A DNA stretch of 64,000 nt from Paramylibacter ulvae (lineage in GTDB: Bacteria; Pseudomonadota; Alphaproteobacteria; Rhodobacterales; Rhodobacteraceae). Position 1 is the first letter of the stretch; each line of letters opens with the position of its first letter. Both the position numbers and the translations under genes were made by a program. Location of the stretch: contig NZ_BMZF01000003.1 of the NCBI RefSeq assembly GCF_014652655.1, positions 124,001 to 188,000 on the forward strand. Direction: 5' to 3'. Below, one piece after another: positions 35,653 to 43,990 of this stretch. The notes under the pieces were generated by a model. That model saw only the letters and a list, made by a program, of their open reading frames with translations. It did not search any database and was not told the DNA's origin.

Positions 35653-35982
35653 AATTTTACCCTTTTCAAGTTTTAAGTCGCCCCACCCTCATGAGGCATT
35701 TGTTTAGATAGTTGTGATCGTCTTAGCGTTGATCGACACTTCCCGTTCTCGGTGATACAAATAAAGCCACCAATTGCGGCAACAATTGGTTTTTAGGAAT
35801 GTTTTTCGAACAAATCTAAATATTTTTTGATTTACCCTTATAAAACAGCAGCTTATCGCTCATTTTTTTTTGCGTTGCGGTTCAAAAGACACATGTTTGC
35901 ACCGTTTTGCCCTTATTCCCGCCTGATTTTAGCACTGGTTTTTGGGTTTTTTACGTGTCTAATGGTCCAAAAGGGTGAATTC
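35653..35982. promoter_or_regulatory. Divergent intergenic region between flp and transglycosylase
   Basis: 330 bases between two divergent start codons. It must hold the flp promoter (leftward) and the promoter of the transglycosylase gene (rightward), but I could not identify clear -35/-10 boxes or a CtrA site. The middle contains a plus-strand terminator (listed separately). The right half is rich in T and A. An ORF-like extension of the transglycosylase frame runs back to 35827 but has no ribosome binding site and an implausible N-terminus. Confidence 0.6.
35769..35794 (+). terminator. Orphan plus-strand Rho-independent terminator
   Basis: ACCAATTG and CAATTGGT form an 8-bp stem with loop CGGCAA (35769-35790), followed by TTTTT on the plus strand only. 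No plus-strand gene lies upstream of it: flp is on the other strand. It either ends a short RNA starting inside 35653-35768 or antisense to flp, or works as a leader attenuator for the transglycosylase gene at 35983. Confidence 0.7.
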
Positions 35983-36783
35983 ATGTGGCTAAATTCGATC
36001 AGCAAAGGAATCGCGATTGCGTTGATTCCAGCATTTTTCACCTCTGTGCCTGTATTTTCGCAAACTGCGGACTTTACCTTTAAGCGGGTAAAGGTTGATC
36101 CAAACCGCAAAGGTCCGCGGATGAATATCCAAATTGAACCAAAGGCCGAGGAGCCGAAACCCGAGCCAGAGGTTATCGCCACCCCGGACGATGTCGATCT
36201 ACAAGATTGGTTCTGGTCTGATGTTTCGCCAGATTTGGCCAAAGCAGATATTAATCGGATGAATGTGGCGCTGGCCAAGTTGCAAGCAGAGAGCGAAAAA
36301 AATGCAGCGCTCAAGCCGCGACTTGATTCAATGCAAGGCATGGTCAACAAATTTGGCAAGGACATATTGGTTGCCTCTTTGGGCAAACAAGTGTCGCCTG
36401 CATTTTTGTTGGCGATCATTTCGGTGGAATCTGGCGGGCGTGTTGATGCCACCAGCAGCGCAGGTGCCCAAGGGTTGATGCAATTGATTCCCGCAACCGC
36501 CAAACGCTTTAATGTCGATGATCCAACCGATCCAGTGCAAAACATTACAGGTGGTGCTGCATATTTGGAGTGGTTATTGGCCGAATTTCGCCACGACCCA
36601 TTGTTGGCACTGGCTGCATATAACGCAGGCGAGAATGCGGTGAAACGACATGAGGGTGTTCCACCATACGCCGAAACCCGCGCCTATGTGCCCAAGGTTG
36701 TGGCGGCATGGCAGGTTGCGCGCATGTTATGCAAAACACCACCGATGGGGGTTTCGGACCCTTGCGTGTTTAACATCCAATGA
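35983..36783 (+). CDS. Lytic transglycosylase (SLT domain)
   Basis: 266-residue periplasmic murein lytic transglycosylase. Start ATG at 35983 (MWLNSISKG), with AGGG seven bases upstream; signal peptide of about 27 residues ending VPVFSQT. A Pro/Glu-rich stretch (EPKAEEPKPEPEV) and a helical segment precede the catalytic domain (about residues 135-245): LLAIISVESGGRVDATSSAG with the catalytic Glu, AQGLMQLIPATAKRF, NITGGAAYLEWLL, ALAAYNAGENAVKR and PPYAETRAYVPKV. It cleaves glycan strands to give 1,6-anhydromuropeptides. Divergent from the pilin gene, so it may open the wall for the pilus, but this is inference. Confidence 0.92.
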   Translation: MWLNSISKGIAIALIPAFFTSVPVFSQTADFTFKRVKVDPNRKGPRMNIQIEPKAEEPKPEPEVIATPDDVDLQDWFWSDVSPDLAKADINRMNVALAKLQAESEKNAALKPRLDSMQGMVNKFGKDILVASLGKQVSPAFLLAIISVESGGRVDATSSAGAQGLMQLIPATAKRFNVDDPTDPVQNITGGAAYLEWLLAEFRHDPLLALAAYNAGENAVKRHEGVPPYAETRAYVPKVVAAWQVARMLCKTPPMGVSDPCVFNIQ

Positions 36784-36874
36784 AAATAGCGAATATCTAA
36801 ACCCGCTTGCGGCTGTTTTGCTTGACCTGCGTTTCTATATTGCCCATCAATCCTGCAACAATCGGGAGAGAATT

Positions 36875-38824
36875 ATGACCAAGCAACTTTGGCAGCCATC
36901 GGATGCGCGTATCGCGGCAAGTTTAACACAGAAGTTTATCAATGGCCTGCCCGATGGTGCTGGGGATATTCCTGATTATGACGCGCTGTGGGAATGGTCG
37001 GTAAACGACATGGGCGCATTTTGGTCTGCGTTTTGGGACTTTGCGAATATCATCGGGGTTAAGGGTGATGTTGCGGTCGAAAATCAGAGCGATGTGAAGA
37101 ATGCAAAATTTTTCCCGAATGCAAAACTGAACTATGCCGAAAACCTGTTGCGCCATACGGGCGCAAACCCTGCCGTGGTGTTTCACGGCGAAAACGGTGA
37201 TCGGTTGGAATGGAGTTGGGATGAACTGCGCGCACAAACATCGCGTATTCAACAAGCACTCATAAAACAAGGTATTGGTCAGGGTGATCGCGTGGCGGCA
37301 TTCGTGCCAAACACACCTTATACATTGGCGGCAATGTTGGCGGTCACAAGCCTTGGCGCAGTTTGGTCATCCTGTTCGCCCGATTTTGGATATAACGGTG
37401 TGATGGATCGTTTTGGCCAGATTGAACCAAAACTGTTGTTTTGTGCTGATGGCTATTTTTACAATGGCAAAGAATTTTCAAGTGTTGAAACCGCGCAAAA
37501 ACTAGGGGCGGATATCCCCAGTGTGCAACAGGTGATTATCACTCCTTATATAGCGACTGATTTATCAGCCATTGATTTGGGCGATAAATGCACAAGCCTT
37601 GCGGATTTTACCGCATCATTTGAACCCAAGAAAATCGCATTCACACGCGTTGAATTTAACGCACCCTTGTTCATCCTGTTTTCATCGGGCACAACAGGTT
37701 TGCCAAAATGCATCATCCATTCCGTTGGCGGCACGTTGTTACAGCATGTCAAAGAGCACCAATTGCAGGGCGACATTCGCGATGGTGATCGGGTGATGTA
37801 TTTCACCACCTGTGGCTGGATGATGTGGAACTGGTTGGTCAGTGGACTGGCATCAGGTGCCACATTGATATTGTTCGACGGGTCACCGTTCTATCCAGAT
37901 GGTAATCGCTTGGCCGATATCGCACAGCGTGAAAAGGTCACGCATTTTGGCACATCTGCGAAATATATCGATGCATGTGCCAAGGGTGGGATTACCCCCG
38001 CAACCACACATGATCTATCCGATTTACGCACGATATTTTCCACAGGATCGCCGCTGGCTCCTGAAGGGTTTGAATATATCTATGACGCGTGGAAATCAGA
38101 TGTATGCCTTTCATCCATCGCGGGTGGTACAGACATCGCCGCGTGTTTCACAGGTGGCAGCCCGATCAGCCCTGTTTATTCTGGCCAATGCCAAAAACGC
38201 CAACTGGGTATGAATGTGCGTGTATTTGATGACGAGGGGCGCGAAACCAACGGCGAACCGGGCGAGTTGGTTTGTGTTGGCCCGCATCCATCGCAACCGA
38301 TTGGTTTTTTCAACGACCCAATGGGCGAAAAATACCACAATGCCTATTTCGCGAAATTCGACAATGTCTGGCATCACGGCGATTGGGTTGAAATCACACC
38401 AGAGGGTGGCGTTGTGTTTTTCGGGCGCTCTGATGCGGTGCTAAATCCAGGTGGTGTGCGTATCGGTACGGCGGAAATCTATCGCCAAGTGGAGCGGATC
38501 GACCAGGTGTTGGAAGGCTTGGTCATTGGCCAGCAATGGGACAATGATGTGCGGGTGGTATTGTTCGTGCGCCTGCGCGATGGTGTGACACTGGACGATG
38601 AACTGGCCGCACGGATCCGCAAGGAAATTCGCGCCAATGCAACCCCGCGCCATGTACCAGCAAAAATCATTGCGGTGGCAGATATTCCGCGAACCAAATC
38701 GGGAAAGATAACGGAACTTGCGGTGCGCGACGTTGTGCATGGACGCCCTGTGAAAAACACCGAAGCCTTGGCAAACGCAGAGGCGCTGGAGTTGTTTAAA
38801 AACCTGCCAGAGCTTCAGGATTAA
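36875..38824 (+). CDS. Acetoacetyl-CoA synthetase
   Basis: 649-residue acyl-CoA synthetase that activates acetoacetate with ATP and CoA, for reuse of ketone bodies or polyhydroxybutyrate products. ATG at 36875 with GGGAGAG upstream. Typical N-terminus ([28 protein letters not shown]), AMP-binding motif [19 protein letters not shown] (about residues 265-283), ICSGGTD-like [33 protein letters not shown], and the C-terminal catalytic Lys in [14 protein letters not shown]. Length fits acetoacetate-CoA ligase better than acetyl-CoA synthetase. Followed by dgkA after four bases. Confidence 0.93.
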   Translation: MTKQLWQPSDARIAASLTQKFINGLPDGAGDIPDYDALWEWSVNDMGAFWSAFWDFANIIGVKGDVAVENQSDVKNAKFFPNAKLNYAENLLRHTGANPAVVFHGENGDRLEWSWDELRAQTSRIQQALIKQGIGQGDRVAAFVPNTPYTLAAMLAVTSLGAVWSSCSPDFGYNGVMDRFGQIEPKLLFCADGYFYNGKEFSSVETAQKLGADIPSVQQVIITPYIATDLSAIDLGDKCTSLADFTASFEPKKIAFTRVEFNAPLFILFSSGTTGLPKCIIHSVGGTLLQHVKEHQLQGDIRDGDRVMYFTTCGWMMWNWLVSGLASGATLILFDGSPFYPDGNRLADIAQREKVTHFGTSAKYIDACAKGGITPATTHDLSDLRTIFSTGSPLAPEGFEYIYDAWKSDVCLSSIAGGTDIAACFTGGSPISPVYSGQCQKRQLGMNVRVFDDEGRETNGEPGELVCVGPHPSQPIGFFNDPMGEKYHNAYFAKFDNVWHHGDWVEITPEGGVVFFGRSDAVLNPGGVRIGTAEIYRQVERIDQVLEGLVIGQQWDNDVRVVLFVRLRDGVTLDDELAARIRKEIRANATPRHVPAKIIAVADIPRTKSGKITELAVRDVVHGRPVKNTEALANAEALELFKNLPELQD

Positions 38825-38828
38825 GCGC

Positions 38829-39200
38829 ATGTTCAATTACGTCGCGCGCGAAAGCAAACGTTTCATCACCCGCTGTGTGAACACGTGGGAAGGGATTGCG
38901 ATCACGTGGAAAGACGAAGCGAGCTTTCCCCAATGGGTGGTGATCAACATTATTTCGATCACGCTGACATTCGTGTTTCCCATCAGCACAACGCAACAGG
39001 CATTGTTGATTGCGCTGGGTCTTTTGATCCTTGTGGTGGAGTTGCTCAACACCGCGATCGAGGCTTGCATTGATCGTATCTCAGACGACATTCATCCCTT
39101 GTCGAAAAAGGCCAAGGATGCAGGTTGCGCCGCTGTGGCGTTGACCGCGATCACGGGATTGATCGTTTGGATTATCGTGCTGTGCGGGCTTTATGCCTAG
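38829..39200 (+). CDS. dgkA: Diacylglycerol kinase DgkA
   Basis: 123-residue inner membrane enzyme phosphorylating diacylglycerol to phosphatidic acid during lipid recycling. Three hydrophobic helices (about 38-55, 60-78, 98-120) and the signature VVELLNTAIEACIDRIS with the catalytic Glu and the metal-binding Glu (EGIAITWKDE near residue 22-31). The stop TAG shares the palindrome CTAG with the stop of the convergent gene on the minus strand (39197-39200). Four bases after the acetoacetyl-CoA synthetase gene; co-transcribed. Confidence 0.94.
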   Translation: MFNYVARESKRFITRCVNTWEGIAITWKDEASFPQWVVINIISITLTFVFPISTTQQALLIALGLLILVVELLNTAIEACIDRISDDIHPLSKKAKDAGCAAVALTAITGLIVWIIVLCGLYA

Positions 39201-39436
39201 GGCGTTTTGCCTTCAAACATATAGCTGCCTTCGGGCAAATCCAGTGCCGCCTGTAAATCGCGAAGCTGTGCGTTTGACAGCGTTATACGCATCACCGTTT
39301 CGGTGCGCGGGTCAAGCTGTTCTATGGTGACTTGTGATGCGAATGCATTGATGGTGACATCCTCTTTCAACGGGATTTCTCCGTCATCAACAAGGGTCAC
39401 TACGGTGGCGTCAAATTCGTGTTCGATTGTAAACAT
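39197..39436 (-). CDS. Small conserved hypothetical protein
   Basis: 79-residue acidic soluble protein (MFTIEHEFDATVVTLVDDGE...). From memory, close relatives of this protein are frequent in Rhodobacterales, beginning MFTIEHEFDAT and ending ALDLPEGSY, but without known function. No signal peptide, membrane segment or motif. Predicted strands in the first half (TVVTLVDD, VTINAFASQVTIEQLD) and a helix near the end (NAQLRDLQAALDL). It is convergent with dgkA, overlapping it by four bases, and divergent from the IMPACT-family gene; the start is 54 bases from a GGACA repeat. Confidence 0.8.
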   Translation of the reverse strand: MFTIEHEFDATVVTLVDDGEIPLKEDVTINAFASQVTIEQLDPRTETVMRITLSNAQLRDLQAALDLPEGSYMFEGKTP

Positions 39437-39489
39437 AACGACAGCTTAGGCAGTGAGCCGTGGCGCGTAAAGACGTAAAAACACCCGTG

Positions 39490-39538
39490 GGACAAGTGTC
39501 GGACAACTGTCGGACATATGGCGGACAAGCGGGGGACA
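39490..39538. repeat. Phased 11-bp GGACA repeat, locus 1 (five units)
   Basis: The pentamer GGACA begins at 39490, 39501, 39512, 39523 and 39534, exactly 11 bases apart each time, with six-base spacers AGTGTC, ACTGTC, TATGGC, AGCGGG. It lies between two divergent genes and runs into the first codons of the right one. A second copy of the same pattern is at 50024-50072. The period is close to one helical turn, so all units face the same side of the DNA, as a cooperative protein binding array would. Confidence 0.85.
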
Positions 39539-39937
39539 GATCGCCAGCTTGTCAAACCACGCAAAAACCGCCAAACCATCCCCATGTTACAGATTGAAAA
39601 TGTGGTATCGGACAAGGGTTCGAAATACGCGGTCAGCGGTGGCGCGGTTGCCAGCCGTGACGACGCATTGGTATTTATCAAAACCCTTAAGCGCAAAAAG
39701 AAATATGCAAAGGCCACCCATAACACATGGGCGATGATTCAATCCGATGGCACCCAGATCAAAAACGACGATGGTGAATCGGGGGCGGGCGCAATTATTT
39801 TGCGCATGTTGGAACGCGACGGCGTGTTCGATCATATCATTGTGGTGACCCGATGGTATGGCGGCACGCATCTGGGCGGAGATCGTTTTCGCCATGTGCA
39901 AACCTGTGTGCGTGCCTGTCTTGATGCGCTAAAATAA
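39518..39937 (+). CDS. IMPACT/YigZ family protein
   Basis: 139-residue protein with the N-terminal UPF0029/IMPACT fold: FIKTLKRKKKYAKATHNTWA, DDGESGAGAIILRMLERDGV, IIVVTRWYGGTHLGGDRFRH (about residues 49-128). It lacks the C-terminal ferredoxin-like domain of YigZ, so it is a short form. IMPACT proteins are linked to translation control, the bacterial ones have no settled role. The ATG at 39518 lies inside the GGACA repeat and has no good ribosome binding site; the next in-frame ATG at 39584 would give 117 residues and still keep the whole domain, so the repeat might be upstream control DNA instead of coding. Confidence 0.83.
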   Translation: MADKRGTDRQLVKPRKNRQTIPMLQIENVVSDKGSKYAVSGGAVASRDDALVFIKTLKRKKKYAKATHNTWAMIQSDGTQIKNDDGESGAGAIILRMLERDGVFDHIIVVTRWYGGTHLGGDRFRHVQTCVRACLDALK

Positions 39938-40021
39938 TGCGCGCAAAAAAGAGACTCTAATTTTCACGCCATAAATGATAGTATCTTGCGATAATCTTCA
40001 ATTTTCGGAGGTCGTATCGTT

Positions 40022-40756
40022 ATGAATTTATTTACCAAGTTCTTTTTATTATTGTTTCTTATTGCCCCTACTGCCCATGCCCAAGACCCGCGTTTGGATT
40101 TGTTGCGCGAAATGATGGATGCGGTTTGTGGCGAATATCAATATTCGGGTGGACAACAGGGCGTTAAAATCAGCGGCGATGCCGAGGCCAAGATTGGTGG
40201 CATCATGAATAAACTTGTTGATGTCGGCGTGTCTGCCGCGGGCGAGTTTAACGAAAAGGAATATGTTGGCGTTCTGCGTGCCGAAGCAGGGGCGCAATTG
40301 ATGGATGTGCGCGCCTGTCGTAAAAAGGTTTTTGACGACATGAAGGTCATGGTTGTTTCCACCCCAGTGGAAAAGATCGAAGAATCCGAAACGCTTCCAA
40401 CCAAACCGCATTCGGCGCTGACCCCACAACCATTGTTGCAACCCGTAACCACGCAACCTGTGGCAACCGCACCTGTTGAAAATACATTTGCAAAAGAAAC
40501 GCCAAACCCCAGCTTTGATTGTAACAAGGCGGGAACGGCGACGGAATTTACATTGTGTGGTGATGCCTATCTCGCGTCATTGGATCGCCGCGCATCTGCT
40601 CTTTATTTTGCGCTTCGTGATCGGCTGGGTGGGCAAGCGCGCAAAAACCTGTTGGCATCACAGCGTGAATTTTTAAAGGTGCGTAATGATTGCGGGGCAA
40701 GTGTGCCATGTTTAACAGCCGTACAGGAACGCCGCATTGTGGAATTGGATGGCTAA
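40022..40756 (+). CDS. Secreted protein with C-terminal LprI-like (DUF1311) domain
   Basis: 244-residue periplasmic protein. Signal peptide of 20 residues (cleavage after AHA). A first domain of about 80 residues with two Cys (MMDAVCGEYQ, VRACRKKVFDD) that I do not recognise, a Pro/Thr/Gln linker (about 120-160), and a C-terminal domain with the pattern of lysozyme-inhibitor LprI/DUF1311: SFDCNKAGTATEFTLCGDAY, LDRRASALYFALRD, SQREFLKVRNDCGASVPCLT, four Cys likely making two disulfides. Envelope protection is possible but not shown. GGAGG is about ten bases before the ATG. The stop overlaps the stop of the convergent gene by four bases. Confidence 0.8.
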   Translation: MNLFTKFFLLLFLIAPTAHAQDPRLDLLREMMDAVCGEYQYSGGQQGVKISGDAEAKIGGIMNKLVDVGVSAAGEFNEKEYVGVLRAEAGAQLMDVRACRKKVFDDMKVMVVSTPVEKIEESETLPTKPHSALTPQPLLQPVTTQPVATAPVENTFAKETPNPSFDCNKAGTATEFTLCGDAYLASLDRRASALYFALRDRLGGQARKNLLASQREFLKVRNDCGASVPCLTAVQERRIVELDG

Positions 40757-41415
40757 ATCGCGCGTGCCAATTGGCCAAGGATAATCGCGCTAAATAAACA
40801 GGCGGATGCGGCCAGAACAAACCCGTGCCAGATCGCCACCGAATACCGCAAGCTATCCCAGCGGTAAAATACGACACCGGCTGTGTATGTTAACCCGCCC
40901 GCTGCGATCAATGCAGAGCTGGCAATTGGCATGGTTTGAATGATCGGCCAAGCGAGTGCCAAGCTTAACCAACCAAGGGCGAGATATAATAACGTGGATT
41001 TCCAATTCGGTGTTTGCCAAAAAAACACCTTCCATACCATTCCGCCCAGCGCAATCAGCCAAACGAGGCATAAAACAGAATAGCTAAACCCGCCCCCGAT
41101 TAACACCACCAATGGGGTGTATGTGCCCGCGATTTTTAAGAATATCGCGGCGTGGTCGAATTTGCGAAACGTCGGGCGCAGGCGTTCATTGGGTGTGAAA
41201 TGATAAAGCGCGGATGCGCTAAACGCGAAAACCATTGCGATGGCATAAACCGTAGCGGCGGCAATATCGCCCCGCTCGCCAATGCGCGTGACCAAGATCA
41301 ACAGCGCAACACCCCCAACCAAAGATCCGATGATCCCCAAGACATGCATCATCCCATCCGCCACCCGTTCGGGGCGGCTGTAAGGGGGATAATAATTTGG
41401 CTGTCTCTGTTCCAT
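40753..41415 (-). CDS. Hemolysin III (PAQR) family membrane protein
   Basis: 220-residue membrane protein of the hemolysin III/PAQR family, with seven hydrophobic helices. Start ATG at 41415 (MEQRQPNYYPPYSRPERVAD). Metal-binding family residues are visible: SASALYHFTPNERL (the S...H of helix 2), RKFDHAAIFLKIAGTYTPL (Asp/His), and C-terminal SVAIWHGFVLAASACLF with the conserved His. Bacterial members are of uncertain function; haemolysis was reported for one Bacillus protein. Convergent with the LprI-domain gene. Confidence 0.88.
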   Translation of the reverse strand: MEQRQPNYYPPYSRPERVADGMMHVLGIIGSLVGGVALLILVTRIGERGDIAAATVYAIAMVFAFSASALYHFTPNERLRPTFRKFDHAAIFLKIAGTYTPLVVLIGGGFSYSVLCLVWLIALGGMVWKVFFWQTPNWKSTLLYLALGWLSLALAWPIIQTMPIASSALIAAGGLTYTAGVVFYRWDSLRYSVAIWHGFVLAASACLFSAIILGQLARAI

Positions 41416-41514
41416 ATCTAGAAAATAGGAGGGAATTGCGGCAAAATAAGTGCCAAATTTTACCGATTTGGTGAAGTTGGGGGGGTAGACGTGGGGTTTG
41501 TGACTAAAAACAAA

Positions 41515-41604
41515 GGCGGCGACAGCCGCCCGCGCCCGTACCTCCCCCATGGGGAGGGCGCGAACGCCCACCCCGAGGTACGGGTGCTAGGGTTGTTATC
41601 AACC
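41515..41604. repeat. Structured palindromic repeat, copy 1
   Basis: Composite element: stem 1 GGCGGC/GCCGCC (41515-41530), then a perfect 10-bp inverted repeat CCCGTACCTC (41535-41544) and GAGGTACGGG (41575-41584) that encloses alternative hairpins CCTCCCC/GGGGAGG (41541-41557) and GGGCG/CGCCC (41556-41569), then GGTTGTTATCAACC. The same plan, with compensating base changes in both stems, is found at 42463-42540 on the other side of the DUF2971 gene. Confidence 0.8.
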
Positions 41605-41619
41605 GCTGTTAATCTTAAC

Positions 41620-41632
41620 GTTGTGACACAAC
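41620..41632. promoter_or_regulatory. Perfect 13-bp palindrome before DUF2971 gene
   Basis: GTTGTG-A-CACAAC, centred 31 bases before the start codon at 41657, a usual place for an operator. No regulator gene is adjacent. Confidence 0.35.
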
Positions 41633-41656
41633 CAATTTAAAGCCTGAGATTTCGAG

Positions 41657-42448
41657 ATGCGCATACCTGCCCCTGATACTCTTTATTACTATTGTAGCAA
41701 CGAGGTATTTATGTCGATTTGGACGGCGAATAAACTTCGTTTGTCTTCTATGTCTATGTCTAATGATAGCTTGGAAGGGCGATGGTTTTTTGAAAGATTT
41801 AGAGAGAAGCTAACATCAATTGAAAATGGGCTGCTATTGAAAGGCAAAACCGATGTATTTAGTCTTTTTGATAAAGTTTTTAGTAGGTCTGGACTTGATT
41901 TGCTTAGCATGTGTTTTTCAGAAGAAAGAGATTTACTAAGCCAGTGGCGAGGATACGCATCTGACGCCGAAGGGATTTGCATTGGGTTTTCTACCCAAAA
42001 ACTTTCTGAGTTGGAATATTGTGACAATGGAAGCCCAATCGCTTTGTCGAAAGTGATTTATGATAAAGACCAGCAAGACACGATAATTAGTGAGATGTTG
42101 GACGAACACCTAGATATCTCGAATGTCGACGATATTATTATGCACAGAGGGCTAGTGGAAAGAATAGTGACTAATACGTTTATGTATAAAAATCCTGCAT
42201 TTCACGAGGAGCGAGAATGGAGATTAAGCTCTGGAGCGACGAACGACGATTATGATCCGTCTAGTATGTTACTTCATGTAAAACACAATAAGTTCGTACC
42301 ATATCGTGAGGTTTCGCTTCCAAAGGATAGGTCAACTATATCTGAGGTTATTCTTGGGCCTAAAAACAAAACGCCTGAAAAAATCCTCGAACAATTTGTT
42401 AGAGGCCATGATATATTAGTTAGCCGTTCAAATGCATCTCTGCGATGA
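41657..42448 (+). CDS. DUF2971 domain protein, probably acquired
   Basis: 263-residue protein with the DUF2971 pattern: LYYYCSNEVFMSIWTANKLR at the start, SMSMSNDSLEG, LLSMCFSEERDLLSQWRGYA, GICIGFSTQKL, NPAFHEEREWRL, and the closing EVILGPKN. Function of the family is unknown. Codon use differs sharply from the neighbours: AGA for Arg, TTA and CTT for Leu, ATA for Ile, and the DNA looks clearly richer in A+T. The gene sits alone between two copies of a structured palindromic repeat, with a small palindrome before its start. This is the clearest sign of horizontal transfer in the window. No toxin or nuclease motif is evident. Confidence 0.82.
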   Translation: MRIPAPDTLYYYCSNEVFMSIWTANKLRLSSMSMSNDSLEGRWFFERFREKLTSIENGLLLKGKTDVFSLFDKVFSRSGLDLLSMCFSEERDLLSQWRGYASDAEGICIGFSTQKLSELEYCDNGSPIALSKVIYDKDQQDTIISEMLDEHLDISNVDDIIMHRGLVERIVTNTFMYKNPAFHEEREWRLSSGATNDDYDPSSMLLHVKHNKFVPYREVSLPKDRSTISEVILGPKNKTPEKILEQFVRGHDILVSRSNASLR

Positions 42449-42462
42449 GTGACCTTACCTAC

Positions 42463-42540
42463 CGGGCCATATGGCCCGCGCCTGACCTTCCCCCTGGGAA
42501 GGCGCTTCGCACCGTCCCAAGGTCAGGCTCTGCGTTGCTA
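42463..42540. repeat. Structured palindromic repeat, copy 2
   Basis: Starts 15 bases after the DUF2971 stop. Stem 1 is the perfect 16-bp palindrome CGGGCCATATGGCCCG (42463-42478); then GCCTGACCTT (42480-42489) and AAGGTCAGGC (42519-42528) form a perfect 10-bp stem enclosing CCTTCCC/GGGAAGG (42486-42502) and GGCGC-TTCG. It ends GCGTTGCTATTAA, comparable with GGGTTGTTATCAA of copy 1. Same orientation as copy 1. Confidence 0.8.
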
Positions 42541-42568
42541 TTAATGTCATTGGTTGGTCTTGGTGTTT

Positions 42569-43948
42569 CTAACCAAGGCGACCCCACAAATCATATTCAC
42601 TCGCTTCATCAACCTCGACGCTGACAATATCCCCAACGCTCAACGCATCCGTGCGCTCATCAATAAACAGGTTGCCGTCAATCTCTGGCGCGTCTGCTTT
42701 GGTGCGACAGGTGGCGATGCCGTCCTCGTCTATATCGTCGATAATCACATCCATGGTGGTGCCAACTTTGGCGGCTAATTTCGCCTCTGATATTGCTTGG
42801 GATTTTTCCATGAAACGATTCCAGCGGTCTTGTTTCACATCATCCGCCACATGATCGGGCAGCGCGTTTGAACGTGCGCCATCGACGTTTTCATATTGAA
42901 AACAGCCGACGCGATCCAATTGTGCCTCGTCCAGCCAATCCAACAGATGCTGAAACTCCGCCTCGGTTTCACCGGGGTAGCCGACGATAAATGTCGAACG
43001 CAGGGTGATATCTGGGCAAGTGTCGCGCCACGCGGCGATTTCGGCCAATGTGTTGGATGATTTCGCTGGGCGCGCCATGCGTTTCAACACATCTGGGTGG
43101 CTGTGTTGAAACGGAATATCCATATAGGGCAGCACGTTATTGGACGTATCCGCCATGATCGGGATCAGATCGCGCACATGGGGGTATGGGTAAACATAAT
43201 GGAGCCGCACCCAAGCACCAAGGGACCCCAGATCGCGGGTCAGATCGGTGATATGTGCGCGGTGATCGCGATCAACGGCATGTTTGATATCAACGCCGTA
43301 AGCGGATGTATCTTGGGAAATGACCAGCAATTCCTTAACCCCTGCATCCACCAGTTTTTCCGCCTCGCGTAGCACCGCATGCGCTGGGCGGGATTGCAGA
43401 CGCCCGCGCATATCAGGAATGATGCAGAATTTGCACTTGTGATTACAACCCTCAGAGATTTTGAGATAACTGTAATGGCGCGGGGTCAATGACACACCGC
43501 TTGCAGGCAACAGATCGATATAGGGATCGGGCGCGGGTGGCACGGCGGCGTGGACGGCATCCAGCACCTGTTCATATTGATGGGGGCCAGTAACGGCGAG
43601 CACGGATGGGTGCGTACCGCGAATGTAGTCTTCTTCTGCACCCAAACAGCCCGTGACGATCACCTTGCCATTTTCCGATAATGCCTCGCCAATGGCATCA
43701 AGGCTTTCGGCCTTGGCGCTATCAAGGAAACCACAGGTGTTGACGATCACGGCCTCGGCTCCTGTGTAATCGGGGCTGATGGCGTAGCCTTCGGCGCGCA
43801 GGCGTGTCAGGATGCGTTCGCTATCTACCAATGCCTTGGGACAGCCCAGCGATACCATGCCGATTTTCGGCTGGCCGTGGCGGGTTGGTTCCACAATACG
43901 TGCGCGGGGCGCCAGATCAGGGCGCAGATTTGGTGGGTTCTGTGACAT
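42569..43948 (-). CDS. rimO: Ribosomal protein S12 methylthiotransferase RimO
   Basis: 459-residue radical SAM enzyme that adds a methylthio group to Asp of ribosomal protein S12. ATG at 43948 ([12 protein letters not shown]); an in-frame ATG 12 codons earlier is less likely. N-terminal UPF0004 cluster Cys in [24 protein letters not shown] and VTGCLGAEE; radical SAM motif [20 protein letters not shown] (CxxxCxxC, about residues 146-165); C-terminal TRAM domain ([20 protein letters not shown]). LGC and DMRG signatures favour RimO over MiaB. Ends 28 bases from the palindromic repeat. Confidence 0.95.
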   Translation of the reverse strand: MSQNPPNLRPDLAPRARIVEPTRHGQPKIGMVSLGCPKALVDSERILTRLRAEGYAISPDYTGAEAVIVNTCGFLDSAKAESLDAIGEALSENGKVIVTGCLGAEEDYIRGTHPSVLAVTGPHQYEQVLDAVHAAVPPAPDPYIDLLPASGVSLTPRHYSYLKISEGCNHKCKFCIIPDMRGRLQSRPAHAVLREAEKLVDAGVKELLVISQDTSAYGVDIKHAVDRDHRAHITDLTRDLGSLGAWVRLHYVYPYPHVRDLIPIMADTSNNVLPYMDIPFQHSHPDVLKRMARPAKSSNTLAEIAAWRDTCPDITLRSTFIVGYPGETEAEFQHLLDWLDEAQLDRVGCFQYENVDGARSNALPDHVADDVKQDRWNRFMEKSQAISEAKLAAKVGTTMDVIIDDIDEDGIATCRTKADAPEIDGNLFIDERTDALSVGDIVSVEVDEASEYDLWGRLG

Positions 43949-43990
43949 GGATGTTGCCTTAACGCGCACAATGGGCGCTGGCAAGTGGGC

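Noticed and set aside
35827-35982. N-terminal extension of the transglycosylase
   Set aside because: Would add a second hydrophobic stretch before a perfect signal peptide; the ATG at 35983 has a good ribosome binding site.
41515-42540. Integron attC sites and a gene cassette
   Set aside because: The ends do not match the RYYYAAC/GTTRRRY core sites, there is only one gene, and no integrase is in the window. Kept only as a structured repeat pair.
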